Notes: generated from the letters alone by a model not told the origin. 64,000 nt of DNA from Lacibacter luteus (GCF_004118265.1 NZ_SDHW01000006.1:1-64000); one strand, 5' to 3'; shown: positions 16,978-26,092, numbered from the stretch's first letter. Numbers and translations: made by a program.

Positions 16978-18144
16978 TTATTTATGGTTGTTAGTTTGCT
17001 GCCGCAGCCAGAGCAAAACGACAATTGCAGCAAGGGCTGCTGCAAAAAAAACAACCGAAGCATTGAAACGGAACCATAAAAAACCGGCTAAACTGCTGGC
17101 TAACAAGGTAGCAACACTTTGCAAACCGGTAAACAAACCAATAGCCGATGCATTTTCTGTTGAAGGAACAAGGCTGCTGATCCAGGCTTTTGCAACCGAT
17201 TCCGTTGCAGCCGCATAAATACCGTAGCAAGTAAACAAAAGGAGAAAGAGAGTTGTGTTATCTGCAAAAGCAAAACCGGTATAGGTAATTGCAAAAAAGA
17301 ATAGTCCGCCGAGAAATACTTTTTGTATTCCTGTTTTATCTGCCAGTTTACCTATAGGAAACGCAAACAATGCATATACAAGATTGTAAAAAATATAAAC
17401 AGCGATCAATGCTGCATCCGACAAACCTGCTTCTTTCATCTTCAACAACAAAAAAACATCGGAGCTGTTGAACAATGCAAACAACAAAAGGCCACTTATT
17501 AATTTGCGGTAAGCAATTGGTGAATGTTTCCAGTAACTGAATGTTTGATGAAAAGGAATTGCTTTCTTTTCCGCAACAGTTTTCTTTTCTTTCAATAACA
17601 AAGTAAACAACACAGCAACTAAACCTGGTACAGCTGCCAATAAAAACAAGCTGTGGTACTTACCGGGATAGTAATACAAAAAAATCAACGTCAGTAACGG
17701 CCCCAGCACCGCACCCAATGTATCCATTGAACGATGAAAGCCAAACACTGTTGCTTTATTATCTACAGTTGCTTCTGCATTCAACATGGCATCACGTGGT
17801 GCTGTTCGCAAACCTTTTCCTGCCCTGTCGGCAAAGCGTGCAAGAAAGATCCACCACAATTGTGTACTGATGGCGAGCATTGGTTTTGATATTGCACTGA
17901 ACAAATACCCCAATTGAACAAATGGTAAACGTTTACCACTTGCATCACTTAATCTTCCAAAATAACTTTTACCTAAACCTGCAACAGCTTCAGCAAAACC
18001 CTCGAGCAAACCAATGATTAATACGGAGTAGCCGATCGTTTTTAAATACACCGGCATAACCGGGTACAGCATTTCGCTGGCCATATCGGTAAACAGGCTA
18101 ACCAGCGAAACAAACCAGATCGTTCTTGTTATTCCTTTAAACAT
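16978..18144 (-). CDS. MFS transporter
   Basis: 388 residues with about 12 hydrophobic helices. The MFS loop 2-3 motif appears as GKSYFGRLSDASGKRLPFVQ, and the second-half equivalent as FPIGKLADKTGIQK. ADRAGKGLRTAPRDAML is a conserved loop seen in a subgroup of metal-associated MFS exporters (from memory). Substrate unknown; its place between the TonB receptor and metal-binding secreted proteins suggests efflux or uptake linked to metal handling. ATG at 18144 (MFKGITRT) is preferred over an upstream one because the hydrophobic region begins soon after it. Confidence 0.8.
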   Translation of the reverse strand: MFKGITRTIWFVSLVSLFTDMASEMLYPVMPVYLKTIGYSVLIIGLLEGFAEAVAGLGKSYFGRLSDASGKRLPFVQLGYLFSAISKPMLAISTQLWWIFLARFADRAGKGLRTAPRDAMLNAEATVDNKATVFGFHRSMDTLGAVLGPLLTLIFLYYYPGKYHSLFLLAAVPGLVAVLFTLLLKEKKTVAEKKAIPFHQTFSYWKHSPIAYRKLISGLLLFALFNSSDVFLLLKMKEAGLSDAALIAVYIFYNLVYALFAFPIGKLADKTGIQKVFLGGLFFFAITYTGFAFADNTTLFLLLFTCYGIYAAATESVAKAWISSLVPSTENASAIGLFTGLQSVATLLASSLAGFLWFRFNASVVFFAAALAAIVVLLWLRQQTNNHK

Positions 18145-18182
18145 ATTCGTGTTAATTAAAAGTAACAACAGTTACGGTAAAC

Positions 18183-18204
18183 AAAAAACCCCGCAATTGC
18201 GGGG
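18183..18204 (-). terminator. Hairpin with U-tract between the coupled small ORF and the MFS gene
   Basis: Perfect palindrome CCCCGCAATTGCGGGG at 18189-18204; on the minus strand it is followed by TTTTTTG. It should end or attenuate the transcript coming from the HMA/outer-membrane genes, about 40 bp before the MFS start codon. Confidence 0.8.
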
Positions 18205-18209
18205 CTGTA

Positions 18210-18278
18210 TTATCTGCAACAATCTTTCTTCCGAAAAAGTGAAAGAATAAAAAGCAATACTGTCTTTACACGTTTCAT
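18210..18278 (-). CDS. 22-residue translationally coupled small ORF
   Basis: ATG at 18276-18278 overlaps the TGA of the outer-membrane protein gene as ATGA, and the frame ends with TAA at 18210-18212, six bp before the terminator hairpin. The product begins MKRVKTVLLF, has a short hydrophobic run (VLLFILSLF) and ends RKKDCCR. A single-helix membrane peptide with a vicinal cysteine pair is suggested. The ATGA overlap and terminator placement argue that it is real; its size means chance is not excluded. Confidence 0.45.
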   Translation of the reverse strand: MKRVKTVLLFILSLFRKKDCCR

Positions 18279-19090
18279 TTTAATGCATTTAAAAAATAAT
18301 GTTCAAGACTGATGAACATTGAACGATCGGCCATGCGATGCGCATTGCCTGTTAACTGGTAACGTGCACCAACATTAAACCTTGTGGAACTGTTGAAGAT
18401 TAATTGTACTGCCGGTGCAATATCAATAAACCCAACTTTTACATCGGTGTTTTGCTGCGCAAGAACCTCGCAATAAAGGTTGAGATTTGTTTGCTTATAG
18501 TTCTCGTACTTCAACGGAAAGAGCAAGTAGCCCATCGATAAATTATACTGCAGTGCATTGTTGGAAAAAGGATAGCCGAGGAAAAGTTTATCCTTCCGTT
18601 CTAACTGACGTACATACGCTACACCTGCTGATGCAGCAAACTTATTTACCAGTTGTGTTGCAACAACACCTATCTGCAAACCGCTGTTATCGCCTTCAAG
18701 ATTCAATTCCTGGTAAACCAATGGATTATTGCTCCACGCTCCTGCTGCATATACAGCCGCACGAAAATGTTTATGTACTTCATCGTTACTGTAAAAACGA
18801 TACTTCGTATATAGTCTTGCACTTTCAAACTGTTGTTTCGATTGAAAGAACATGTTCGAAAAACTTGCATTACCGGTAAGCATCCAGTTTTTTGTAAGCC
18901 CTAACTGCAACTCGGGCATAAAACGAAATTCACGTTCGTTGTTATGGTACGAGCGCATGGTTTTGGTACCAACCTTTGCCACCAGCGCTTTTGCCGGAAT
19001 ATTCGATGCAGGATTTGAAAATATATAAAGCTCCTGTGTTTGTGCTTTCGTAACAAGCAGCAGCAGCAAACAATTCAATAAATAACGCAT
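18275..19090 (-). CDS. Outer-membrane beta-barrel protein of the metal cluster
   Basis: 271 residues; signal peptide MRYLLNCLLLLLVTKAQTQ. Alternating hydrophobic/polar strands with aromatic girdle residues (ARLYTKYRFYSND, LQYNLSMGYLLFPL) and a C-terminal strand ending HYFLNALK indicate a small outer-membrane barrel. In similar Bacteroidota clusters a protein of this kind follows HMA proteins; function unknown. The HMA gene upstream ends 36 bp away, with a 20-bp palindromic hairpin between them. Its stop overlaps a 22-codon ORF. Confidence 0.65.
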   Translation of the reverse strand: MRYLLNCLLLLLVTKAQTQELYIFSNPASNIPAKALVAKVGTKTMRSYHNNEREFRFMPELQLGLTKNWMLTGNASFSNMFFQSKQQFESARLYTKYRFYSNDEVHKHFRAAVYAAGAWSNNPLVYQELNLEGDNSGLQIGVVATQLVNKFAASAGVAYVRQLERKDKLFLGYPFSNNALQYNLSMGYLLFPLKYENYKQTNLNLYCEVLAQQNTDVKVGFIDIAPAVQLIFNSSTRFNVGARYQLTGNAHRMADRSMFISLEHYFLNALK

Positions 19091-19100
19091 AAAGAAAAAG

Positions 19101-19120
19101 GGGAAGCGGATCCGCTTCCC
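19101..19120 (-). terminator. 20-bp perfect palindrome ahead of the outer-membrane protein gene
   Basis: GGGAAGCGGA followed by its exact complement; on the minus strand CTTTTTCTTT follows, so it looks like an intrinsic terminator for the HMA gene. It ends only 10 bp before the ATG at 19090, so it may instead act as a partial terminator or mRNA stabiliser inside one operon. Confidence 0.6.
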
Positions 19121-19125
19121 TTTGT

Positions 19126-19641
19126 TTAAATAGTTACATGATAAACACGCATGCCATTTGCCTGTCCGCTTTTATAACTTTCGGCTTTTGTAAGACCTGC
19201 ATATTTTTTATACTCCTTTGCCGGTAAAAAATTCTTATCGATGATGATGAATGTTTGCTCACCACTCAACTGCTGATTTTTTACTGCAAGAAAATGCAAT
19301 ACTTTACCATCGATTGTTACCTGTTGATCGTTCTGCACACTTACATTACTCACCACGGCTTTTACCTGCAGTTTTGCTACAGAAAACCCTGCGTCTTCTA
19401 CTTTCTTACGCAATTGATCGAAGTTAATATCGCTTCCTGCTTTGAATATGATCGTGAAAGAAGATGTTTTAATATCTGCTTCAACACTTTCAACAAACGA
19501 AAGTGTTTTCAACGATTTATTAATGGCATTACTGCACATAGCGCAGGTTAACCCGCTTGCCTGCAAACTCGCCGATTTAAATTGAGCTGATGCCGAAATA
19601 ACAGCAAACAACACACACACAACTACAACTATCTTTTTCAT
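19126..19641 (-). CDS. Secreted heavy-metal-associated (HMA) domain protein
   Basis: 171 residues; signal peptide MKKIVVVVCVLFAVISASA. The HMA ferredoxin-like domain (about 22-92) has the metal site GLTCAMC with C33 and C36, binding soft metals such as Cu(I). The C-terminal half (about 93-171) is not recognised but is beta-rich and ends RVYHVTI. ATG 19641 is chosen because the frame upstream lacks signal-peptide character. Likely periplasmic metal capture or transfer next to the TonB receptor and MFS genes. Confidence 0.8.
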   Translation of the reverse strand: MKKIVVVVCVLFAVISASAQFKSASLQASGLTCAMCSNAINKSLKTLSFVESVEADIKTSSFTIIFKAGSDINFDQLRKKVEDAGFSVAKLQVKAVVSNVSVQNDQQVTIDGKVLHFLAVKNQQLSGEQTFIIIDKNFLPAKEYKKYAGLTKAESYKSGQANGMRVYHVTI

Positions 19642-19718
19642 CGGAACTAATTTGGTTATTGAACAACTGTTGAGGATGGTTGTCCTCAACAGTAAATTAA
19701 GAAATATTCAGGTGATTA

Positions 19719-20306
19719 TTAACTGTGCTTGGAGCATTTACCATCTTTGCAGCAATCGGCCATAGCAGTGCCTTCCTTTTTGCAGCAATCAGCACCTTTT
19801 TCGCATTTCATATCTGCGCAGCAGCCGCCTTCTTTCGCACAAGTGCCGTTTGTGCAACAATCACTTTTACCGGCTACCTTCTTACAGCACTCCATCGTGC
19901 CTGTGCATTTACCATCTTTTATGCAACATGCTCCTGCTTCTTTTGCTGCCGTGGTTTTGCGGTCGTATTTGCAGCATTCATGCAAGTTGTTGTAAACATC
20001 TTCCGGAGCAGTATATTTTTCGTTATCGTAACCTGCACCTGCAATAGACTTCTGAATTTTTTCAGGCGTTGTTTTGCTTGAATATTTTACTGTAAGCATT
20101 TTGCTTTCGGTATCCCAGCTTGCGAAAGTGGCTCCGGCAGTTTTTGCAGCAGCTTCAATGGTCTTCTTACACATACCGCAGTTACCCCATACTTTAAATA
20201 CAGCGGTTTTTACAGTAAACGTTTTTCCTTGAGACGATGATTGTGCATTTGCAGAAATACCTGCAAACAAAAAGATGAATGCAGCAATGATATTAATTGA
20301 TTTCAT
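19719..20306 (-). CDS. Secreted HMA protein with an 18-cysteine metallothionein-like tail
   Basis: 195 residues. Signal peptide (1-21, ending SANAQ), an HMA domain (about 28-95) with NCGMCKK giving C43 and C46, then a tail from about residue 105 with 18 cysteines, including seven CC pairs (ECC, ACC, ECC, DCC, GCC, DCC, DCC) and recurring DGKC/KEG spacers. The tail resembles a metallothionein-like store fused to a chaperone domain. It probably binds several Cu(I) or Zn(II) ions in the periplasm. The gene lies 78 bp upstream of the other HMA gene, same strand. Confidence 0.85.
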   Translation of the reverse strand: MKSINIIAAFIFLFAGISANAQSSSQGKTFTVKTAVFKVWGNCGMCKKTIEAAAKTAGATFASWDTESKMLTVKYSSKTTPEKIQKSIAGAGYDNEKYTAPEDVYNNLHECCKYDRKTTAAKEAGACCIKDGKCTGTMECCKKVAGKSDCCTNGTCAKEGGCCADMKCEKGADCCKKEGTAMADCCKDGKCSKHS

Positions 20307-20389
20307 TTTGATTTAGTTTTTTGATTGATAATAATAAAACATGCATGCACTGTTATGCTAACAGCACAGCGGTTCGAAATCAATCTAAA

Positions 20390-20785
20390 CTAAATACGAA
20401 AAGTGACAACAGCGAGATACAGCTTGTTAAGCGTATTCGGAGGTGGGGAATGATAAGAAGCAGACGGAACAGGAGATACGCCTTGTTCCGGATCGTTCAG
20501 TACAATCATTTTTTCCGGCAAAACAGCACTGATGCCGTCCAGTTCAAATGCAAAGGATGAAAGTTGGTGCGAATCGCTGAGCTTAACTTTTGTTACTTCA
20601 TCCTTACAGCAATGGTTTTCTGTTTTAGCCATACCACATTTATCGCAGGCTCCATCGTTATGGTCTTGCTCGTGGCCAAATGTAACCGACGAAAACTTAC
20701 CCATACAGTAATGCACATTCACCACCATACCGCTTGAAACGGTGAGGTAGAAAAAAGCCATTATCAGTATAACCAGTTTTTTCAT
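20390..20785 (-). CDS. HYC_CC_PP family metal-cluster protein
   Basis: 131 residues. N-terminal signal or anchor (MKKLVILIMAFFYLTVSSG), then the three family marks: HYC at 25-27 (VHYCMGK), a Cys pair region (CDKCGM and HCCKDE) and PP near the C-terminus (YHSPPPN). The family accompanies HMA and TonB-receptor genes in Bacteroidota; its role is unknown but metal binding is likely. The ATG at 20785 is used rather than a TTG one codon before it. TATCTTTG (minus, 20793-20800) lies just upstream, so it may head the cluster with an almost leaderless mRNA. Confidence 0.85.
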   Translation of the reverse strand: MKKLVILIMAFFYLTVSSGMVVNVHYCMGKFSSVTFGHEQDHNDGACDKCGMAKTENHCCKDEVTKVKLSDSHQLSSFAFELDGISAVLPEKMIVLNDPEQGVSPVPSASYHSPPPNTLNKLYLAVVTFRI

Positions 20786-20831
20786 CAATGTACAAAGATA
20801 TATAAACTACGTAAAATGGACTGCTTCCGGA

Positions 20832-22835
20832 TCAGTTAACAAAACCCCAATAAATACCAAAGCGCAGGAAATAACCCGGCGTTGGTTGCAGCGGCGTTGC
20901 CAGGTTGTTGTTCAAAAACCCGGTTGAACTCCCCACCTGGAAAGTGTTGAGGTTTTCAGCACGCAAAAACAAACTCAGACTGCGGATACGGAACTGCAGA
21001 TAAGCAGCCACATCGGGCAGGTTGTTGATGGTTGTATCGTTTTGCAGAAAGAACTGACCAAGTATTGGCGAAAACCCATCGGCCTTATAAGGCGTGTGGT
21101 AACGGGCTTCAATACCTGTGCTGATATTAAGGCTGCGGAAAAATTTTCCTTCAAAAGCAAACCGGCTTCTTGCAAAAAGCAATGGCAAATTTACAGGCGC
21201 ATTTCCTGTTGTTTGTTGCACATAGGCTTCTACATACCAGTTCCAGTGTTTGCCAAAGTGAAATTGTTTTTCTACCTGTAGCTGTAACAGGTTAAACAAT
21301 GTAGCTTCCTGTTCGGCCTGCGTATAGTTTTTAAAATAAATATAGTTTGATGCAAGAAAATATTTTGCACCGAGCTTTAAAGCAAATTGCGGCAGTTCAT
21401 ACACTGCAGATGCAATGGTTGTATTTTCCTTTCCAAAATTGGTTGCACCAAGATTGAACTTTTTAAAATTGCTTCTGTCGTCGTGTATAAACGAAGGCGT
21501 GCGGTTTACGTTCTGGAAGCCGAGTGTTAAATATCCAAGTTTCTGCCCAATCAAGCGTTTTAATGAAGCCTGTACATTGTAATCGCCGCCATTAAAACCG
21601 GCTAAATAAAATGTACCTGCCAGCTCCATATCCCATTTTTTGTTACGGGTTTTGTTGCGGTATTCACCATTAAGAAAAATATTGGTGAAGCCGGGCTCGT
21701 TTGTTCCAAAATCGGCATTGAGTTGCTGATGCCCTGCAGCTGCTTTAAAAAACTGCAACGGATTTTTAATATCAGGGAAAGTATAGATGGCAGCTTCGTT
21801 GGTAAGTACCTGCCAGAAATCTTTTAAACCAAATGTTGATGGTAGATTGGTTAACCCGTACAGTTTCTGATAACCTTCTGCATCAACTCGTGTATCGTTA
21901 AACTGAAAAGTATAACGGCTTAACTGTGCAGTATGCTGAAAACGAAAACGTGGATAAAAAAGATAGTTTGTGGTGGAATCGTTCACGATAACAGAGTCTC
22001 TTTTCCCCAGATCGTAATGCTGACGAATTAAAAAATTGCTAACGGTATAACGATTGCCGGTATTGATAGTACTACTGAGCAAACCTGCCTGTACCGCATC
22101 TGTTCCTCCAAGATTGGTAGGAATACTGAAACGTTCACGGAAATAAGGCAGACTATCTAAAAACGCCGTGCTTTTAATACCGCCGTTTTCTGTTGCACCG
22201 ATCTTGTTGTTGGCCGCTATAAAAAAGATGCTGTAACGTTTTTTAGGCGATGTGTACCAGGTATTAAAATTGAGATTGCTGTGATTGGTCTTTTGGTTAC
22301 GGAAAATACCCGGTGCATTAATTAAACGGAAGTTGAACGCAAAGTTCCAGTTATAGCGGATGTTTTGTGTATGCAGCACGCCAATGCTCTGCTCCTGCTC
22401 TGCACCCAACACATAACTCAACTCGGTATAAGGTCTTGTAGTATTGTAAAACTTTGTTTCTTCAACTTTTTGTATGTATGCATCGTACGCATGCATGCCA
22501 TGATCCCATCCCGGTTTCATATTGGGCGAAAACACTAAGGAACGTGATGCACTGCCGGTATTGCCGAGAAAAATATGCGTCCAGGGTAAATGCCAGCGTT
22601 TACTGAAATCGTTTACCGATGAATCGAGAATTGAAAAACGGGCTGTATCCAGATAACGGAACGCAATGGTTACCGAATCTTCCAGGCCGGTACGGTGTAA
22701 CAACGAATCTTTAAATGGTCCGCTTGTGCTGCCACCACCGCCTCCGCTTGGTAAACGTTGCAACAAGTTCGGTCGTTGTGCCTGCACTGCTGTAACAGAA
22801 ATAATAAACAGTAAAACAAAAAATATGCGGACCAT
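20832..22835 (-). CDS. Putative porin (Bacteroidota outer-membrane family)
   Basis: 667 residues; signal peptide MVRIFFVLLFIISVTAVQA. A Gly/Pro-rich segment (RLPSGGGGGS) is followed by the family motif LPWTHIFLGNTGSASRSLVFSP (shown as positions about 85-106) and a long barrel with regular aromatic strands ending LRFGIYWGFVN. The family is called putative porin; transported solutes are unknown. ATG 22835 is chosen because the longer frame would overlap punA and lacks an N-terminal signal. A hairpin with U-tract ends five bases before this ATG. Confidence 0.8.
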   Translation of the reverse strand: MVRIFFVLLFIISVTAVQAQRPNLLQRLPSGGGGGSTSGPFKDSLLHRTGLEDSVTIAFRYLDTARFSILDSSVNDFSKRWHLPWTHIFLGNTGSASRSLVFSPNMKPGWDHGMHAYDAYIQKVEETKFYNTTRPYTELSYVLGAEQEQSIGVLHTQNIRYNWNFAFNFRLINAPGIFRNQKTNHSNLNFNTWYTSPKKRYSIFFIAANNKIGATENGGIKSTAFLDSLPYFRERFSIPTNLGGTDAVQAGLLSSTINTGNRYTVSNFLIRQHYDLGKRDSVIVNDSTTNYLFYPRFRFQHTAQLSRYTFQFNDTRVDAEGYQKLYGLTNLPSTFGLKDFWQVLTNEAAIYTFPDIKNPLQFFKAAAGHQQLNADFGTNEPGFTNIFLNGEYRNKTRNKKWDMELAGTFYLAGFNGGDYNVQASLKRLIGQKLGYLTLGFQNVNRTPSFIHDDRSNFKKFNLGATNFGKENTTIASAVYELPQFALKLGAKYFLASNYIYFKNYTQAEQEATLFNLLQLQVEKQFHFGKHWNWYVEAYVQQTTGNAPVNLPLLFARSRFAFEGKFFRSLNISTGIEARYHTPYKADGFSPILGQFFLQNDTTINNLPDVAAYLQFRIRSLSLFLRAENLNTFQVGSSTGFLNNNLATPLQPTPGYFLRFGIYWGFVN

Positions 22836-22844
22836 ATAAGAAAA

Positions 22845-22863
22845 ACGGGCTGTTAAAGCCCGT
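22845..22863 (-). terminator. Hairpin with U-tract between punA and the putative porin gene
   Basis: Stem ACGGGCT/AGCCCGT with 5-nt loop; on the minus strand TTTTTCTT follows. It most simply terminates punA. A TATTTTTG element (minus, 22865-22872) just upstream could also make this hairpin part of the porin leader. Confidence 0.6.
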
Positions 22864-22905
22864 GCAAAAATAGTTGAATTGAATTTGTGCTTTACTAAAA
22901 GCAAC

Positions 22906-23727
22906 TTAAAGTTCAAGAATCAGCTGTTTAACAATTGCCGTCATTTTGGGTTCGGCTGCTTTGGCTGCTTCCAGCACCTCTTCGTGTGTAATCACATTTT
23001 CTTCTTCACGAATACCGATATCGGTAATTACACTCATTGCAAAAACCGGAATGCCCATATGTGCCGCAACAATTACTTCGGGTACCGTACTCATACCAAC
23101 CGCATCGCCACCTAATGCGTGAATCATTTTGTATTCGCTGCGTGTTTCAAATGTAGGACCGGTTACTCCGCAGTATACGCCTTCTCTTACCTCAATATTC
23201 ATCTTTGCAGCAATGTCTTTTGCTTTTTGAATGAACACTTTTTTATACGGCTCACTCATATCGGGGAAACGAGGGCCAAATTCATTTTCATTTTTACCTA
23301 TCAGCGGATTTACCGTAAGCTGGCTGATGTGATCGTTGATGATCATCAGATCACCCACTTTAAACGAAGTATTTACGCCACCTGCAGCATTGCTGATAAC
23401 CAACTGCTGCACACCAAGAAATTTCATTACACGAATAGGATACACCACTTCCTGTATTGAATAACCTTCGTAATAATGAAAACGACCGGCCATTACCACT
23501 ACTTTTTTATTACCCAATGTTCCGAATACGAGTTTACCCTTGTGTCCTTCTACCGTTGATACCGGGAAATGTGGAATTTCGTTGTAGCTGATCTCTGCTT
23601 CGATCTGCAATTCATCGGTAAAATGTCCAAGCCCGCTGCCCAATACCACACCTGTTGTTGAAGCATCAGCATATTTACTGCGGATAAAGGCAACGGTTTC
23701 ATTGATCTTGTTGAGTAATTCGCCCAT
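22906..23727 (-). CDS. punA: Purine-nucleoside phosphorylase
   Basis: 273 residues. Trimeric type-I purine-nucleoside phosphorylase that splits inosine/guanosine with phosphate to base and ribose 1-phosphate. Seen motifs: VLGSGLGHF (phosphate site, about residues 29-37), GRFHYYEGYS, VISNAAGGVN and GDAVGMSTVPE. Start ATG 23727 (MGELLNKI) chosen because family length is about 270-280; the upstream extension overlaps a TATATTTG element at 23751-23758 (minus). Cytoplasmic, purine salvage. Confidence 0.93.
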   Translation of the reverse strand: MGELLNKINETVAFIRSKYADASTTGVVLGSGLGHFTDELQIEAEISYNEIPHFPVSTVEGHKGKLVFGTLGNKKVVVMAGRFHYYEGYSIQEVVYPIRVMKFLGVQQLVISNAAGGVNTSFKVGDLMIINDHISQLTVNPLIGKNENEFGPRFPDMSEPYKKVFIQKAKDIAAKMNIEVREGVYCGVTGPTFETRSEYKMIHALGGDAVGMSTVPEVIVAAHMGIPVFAMSVITDIGIREEENVITHEEVLEAAKAAEPKMTAIVKQLILEL

Positions 23728-23980
23728 CGTTTCAAAATTTTGTAAGGCGGCAAATATAAGCAAGAAGCTTTATGGTTTAAGGTTTAAGCTATAAGGAAGA
23801 GAAGCAGTTACAAGGAACAAGAAAAGCGCAAGGCACAAGAGTCAGGATTCACGAAAAAAATCAACTATAAACAAGCAAACTATAAACTACAAACAGTCGT
23901 TTTCCTTATGCCTGTTAGCTTATGTTTTTACGTTTTCTCCATTCGATTCTTCCTTATCTTCGCCAAAATTTTTTTTACGT

Positions 23981-25192
23981 ATGAACCTCCACGAATATCA
24001 AGCGAAGGAATTATTGAAAAAATACAATGTTCCCGTGCAGGAAGGATTTGCCTGCAGTACTGTACATGAAGCTGAAGAAGCCTATCGTCAGATCAAGAAC
24101 CAGAGCGGAAGCAGCTTTGCAGTTGTAAAGGCACAGATTCATGCAGGTGGCCGTGGTAAGGGTACTGTAAAAGAAACCGGTATCAACGGTGTTAAGGTTG
24201 CAAAGAACATCGATCAGATCACTGAGTTTGCAAAAGGTATTTTGGGTGGTACGTTGGTTACTATTCAAACAGGACCTGCAGGTAAAGTGGTAAACAAAAT
24301 TCTTGTTGCACAGGATATGTATTACGATGGTCCCAGCGAACGCAAAGAATTTTACCTGTCAATTTTATTAGACCGTACAAAAAAACAAAACGTTATCATG
24401 TATTCTACCGAAGGTGGTATGAACATTGAAGACGTTGCACACGATACGCCTGAAAAGATTTTTAAAGAGTGGGTACACCCGGGTGGTCCGTTACAAGGTT
24501 TCCAGGCACGTAAAATTGCATTCAACCTCGGCTTAAGCGGTGAAGCATTTAAGAACTGTGTAAAGTTTGTAACCAATCTTTACAACGCATATGTTGGCCT
24601 GGATTGCGGTATGCTTGAAATTAACCCTTTGTTTAAAGCAGCTGATGACAAAGTAATTGCTGTTGACTGTAAAATGAACATTGATGATAACGCATTAATG
24701 CGTCATGCAGATGTTGCTGCAATGCGTGATACAACAGAAGAAGATCCTACAGAAGTTGAAGCAGGCAACCACAACCTCAACTTTATTAAGTTAGATGGTA
24801 ACGTAGGTTGTATGGTAAACGGTGCAGGTTTGGCAATGGCTACAATGGATATGATCCAGTTGAGTGGTGGTCAGCCGGCAAACTTCCTCGACGTAGGTGG
24901 TACAGCCAATGCACAAACAGTTGAAGCAGGTTTCAAAATCATTTTAAAAGATCCGAACGTAAAAGCGATCCTCATCAACATCTTTGGTGGTATTGTTCGT
25001 TGCGATCGTGTTGCTGCAGGTGTAATTGAAGCGTACAAAACAATTGGCGATATCCCTGTTCCTATTATTGTTCGTTTACAGGGAACCAATGCCGAAGAAG
25101 CGAAAAAACTCATCGACGAAAGCGGATTGAAAGTTCAAAGCGCTATTCAGTTAAGCGAAGCTGCTGACCTGGTGAAGCAGGCTGTAGCGTAA
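23981..25192 (+). CDS. sucC: Succinyl-CoA synthetase (ADP-forming), beta subunit
   Basis: 403 residues. N-terminal ATP-grasp fold (MNLHEYQAKELLKKYNVPV; nucleotide-binding lysine in VVKAQIHAGGRGKGT) and C-terminal ligase domain (GGQPANFLDVGGTA; NIFGGIVRCD). With the alpha subunit it makes ATP and succinate from succinyl-CoA in the TCA cycle. sucD is not next to it and is not in this window. A 14-bp stem terminator follows. Confidence 0.95.
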   Translation: MNLHEYQAKELLKKYNVPVQEGFACSTVHEAEEAYRQIKNQSGSSFAVVKAQIHAGGRGKGTVKETGINGVKVAKNIDQITEFAKGILGGTLVTIQTGPAGKVVNKILVAQDMYYDGPSERKEFYLSILLDRTKKQNVIMYSTEGGMNIEDVAHDTPEKIFKEWVHPGGPLQGFQARKIAFNLGLSGEAFKNCVKFVTNLYNAYVGLDCGMLEINPLFKAADDKVIAVDCKMNIDDNALMRHADVAAMRDTTEEDPTEVEAGNHNLNFIKLDGNVGCMVNGAGLAMATMDMIQLSGGQPANFLDVGGTANAQTVEAGFKIILKDPNVKAILINIFGGIVRCDRVAAGVIEAYKTIGDIPVPIIVRLQGTNAEEAKKLIDESGLKVQSAIQLSEAADLVKQAVA

Positions 25193-25216
25193 CTACCACA
25201 ACAAAAATAAACTTCC

Positions 25217-25253
25217 CGAACGCCATACGATAATCGTATGGCGTTCGTTTTTT
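25217..25253 (+). terminator. Terminator of sucC
   Basis: Perfect 14-bp stem (25217-25230 with 25234-25247), loop TAA, then TTTTTT. Confidence 0.92.
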
Positions 25254-25339
25254 ATTCTTGTATTTCTTTTAGCATATAACAAGCTGATGTGGCTGCATTT
25301 TTGAACCATGTACAGCCAATAACCATCAACCAAAATCGT

Positions 25340-25957
25340 ATGACAACACAGATCCGTAAACAGTTTCTTTTTGTACTTTCTCTTTTTATTTGCTCTGCAC
25401 TGGCTGCACAAGACCGTTTCGAAGTAGTGCATCATTACAAACCTTTTGAAGTAGAACTGAACGCCGGTTATGCCAGACCGCAAGGCAAGGGAGCTAAAGT
25501 TGGATTTCTGTTAGGTATGGAACCTCGTTATAACATTGTTGACCAGGTTGCAATTGGTTTACGCATGGAAGCAACAGCTATGGCACGTGGTTATGTTGGC
25601 GTAAACGGAACTACACCGAATGGTAATGGCGAAGCAGGCTTGGGTTTACATTTTACCCCTACTGTTGAATATTATTTTACAAACCGCCTTGTCCGTCCGT
25701 TCATTGGTTGCGGTGCAGGTGTTTATAATTTTATGAGTATTGAAGCCAACAGCGATAATGGCGGTACTATACAAATTCCCACCTCTACCCGCTTTGGTGG
25801 CTTTGCCCGTGCAGGTGTTGAAATATGGCATTTACGTGCAGGTTTTGAATACAACTTCGTTGGCAAGACCGATAACATCAACAACAACTACTTTGGTATT
25901 AAACTCGGTATTACACTGGGTGGTGGTTTGTTTGATGAATACAAAGGGGAATACTAA
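25340..25957 (+). CDS. Small outer-membrane beta-barrel protein
   Basis: 205 residues; signal peptide MTTQIRKQFLFVLSLFICSALAA. OmpA/OmpW-like eight-strand barrel pattern: FEVELNAGYARPQG, FLLGMEPRYNIVDQVAIGLRME, GLGLHFTPTVEYYFTN, RPFIGCGAGVYNF, and a C-terminal FGIKLGITLGGGLF. Role unknown, possibly structural. ATG 25340 chosen since the upstream extension is not signal-like. Confidence 0.7.
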   Translation: MTTQIRKQFLFVLSLFICSALAAQDRFEVVHHYKPFEVELNAGYARPQGKGAKVGFLLGMEPRYNIVDQVAIGLRMEATAMARGYVGVNGTTPNGNGEAGLGLHFTPTVEYYFTNRLVRPFIGCGAGVYNFMSIEANSDNGGTIQIPTSTRFGGFARAGVEIWHLRAGFEYNFVGKTDNINNNYFGIKLGITLGGGLFDEYKGEY

Positions 25958-26092
25958 GCTTTGTCTGATTTAGGATTGCTGATGTTGGATTTAGTAGAAT
26001 ACGAACATGACAGAGCTATTGGGAATTTGGATTTAGGAATTGGAGGATTGGATTTTCTTCTTTGAATTTTGGATTTTAGATTTTCCTTCACC

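Noticed and set aside
20360-20395. GGTTCGAAATC, similar to a tRNA T-arm
   Set aside because: No acceptor stem, D-arm or anticodon arm can be drawn around it.
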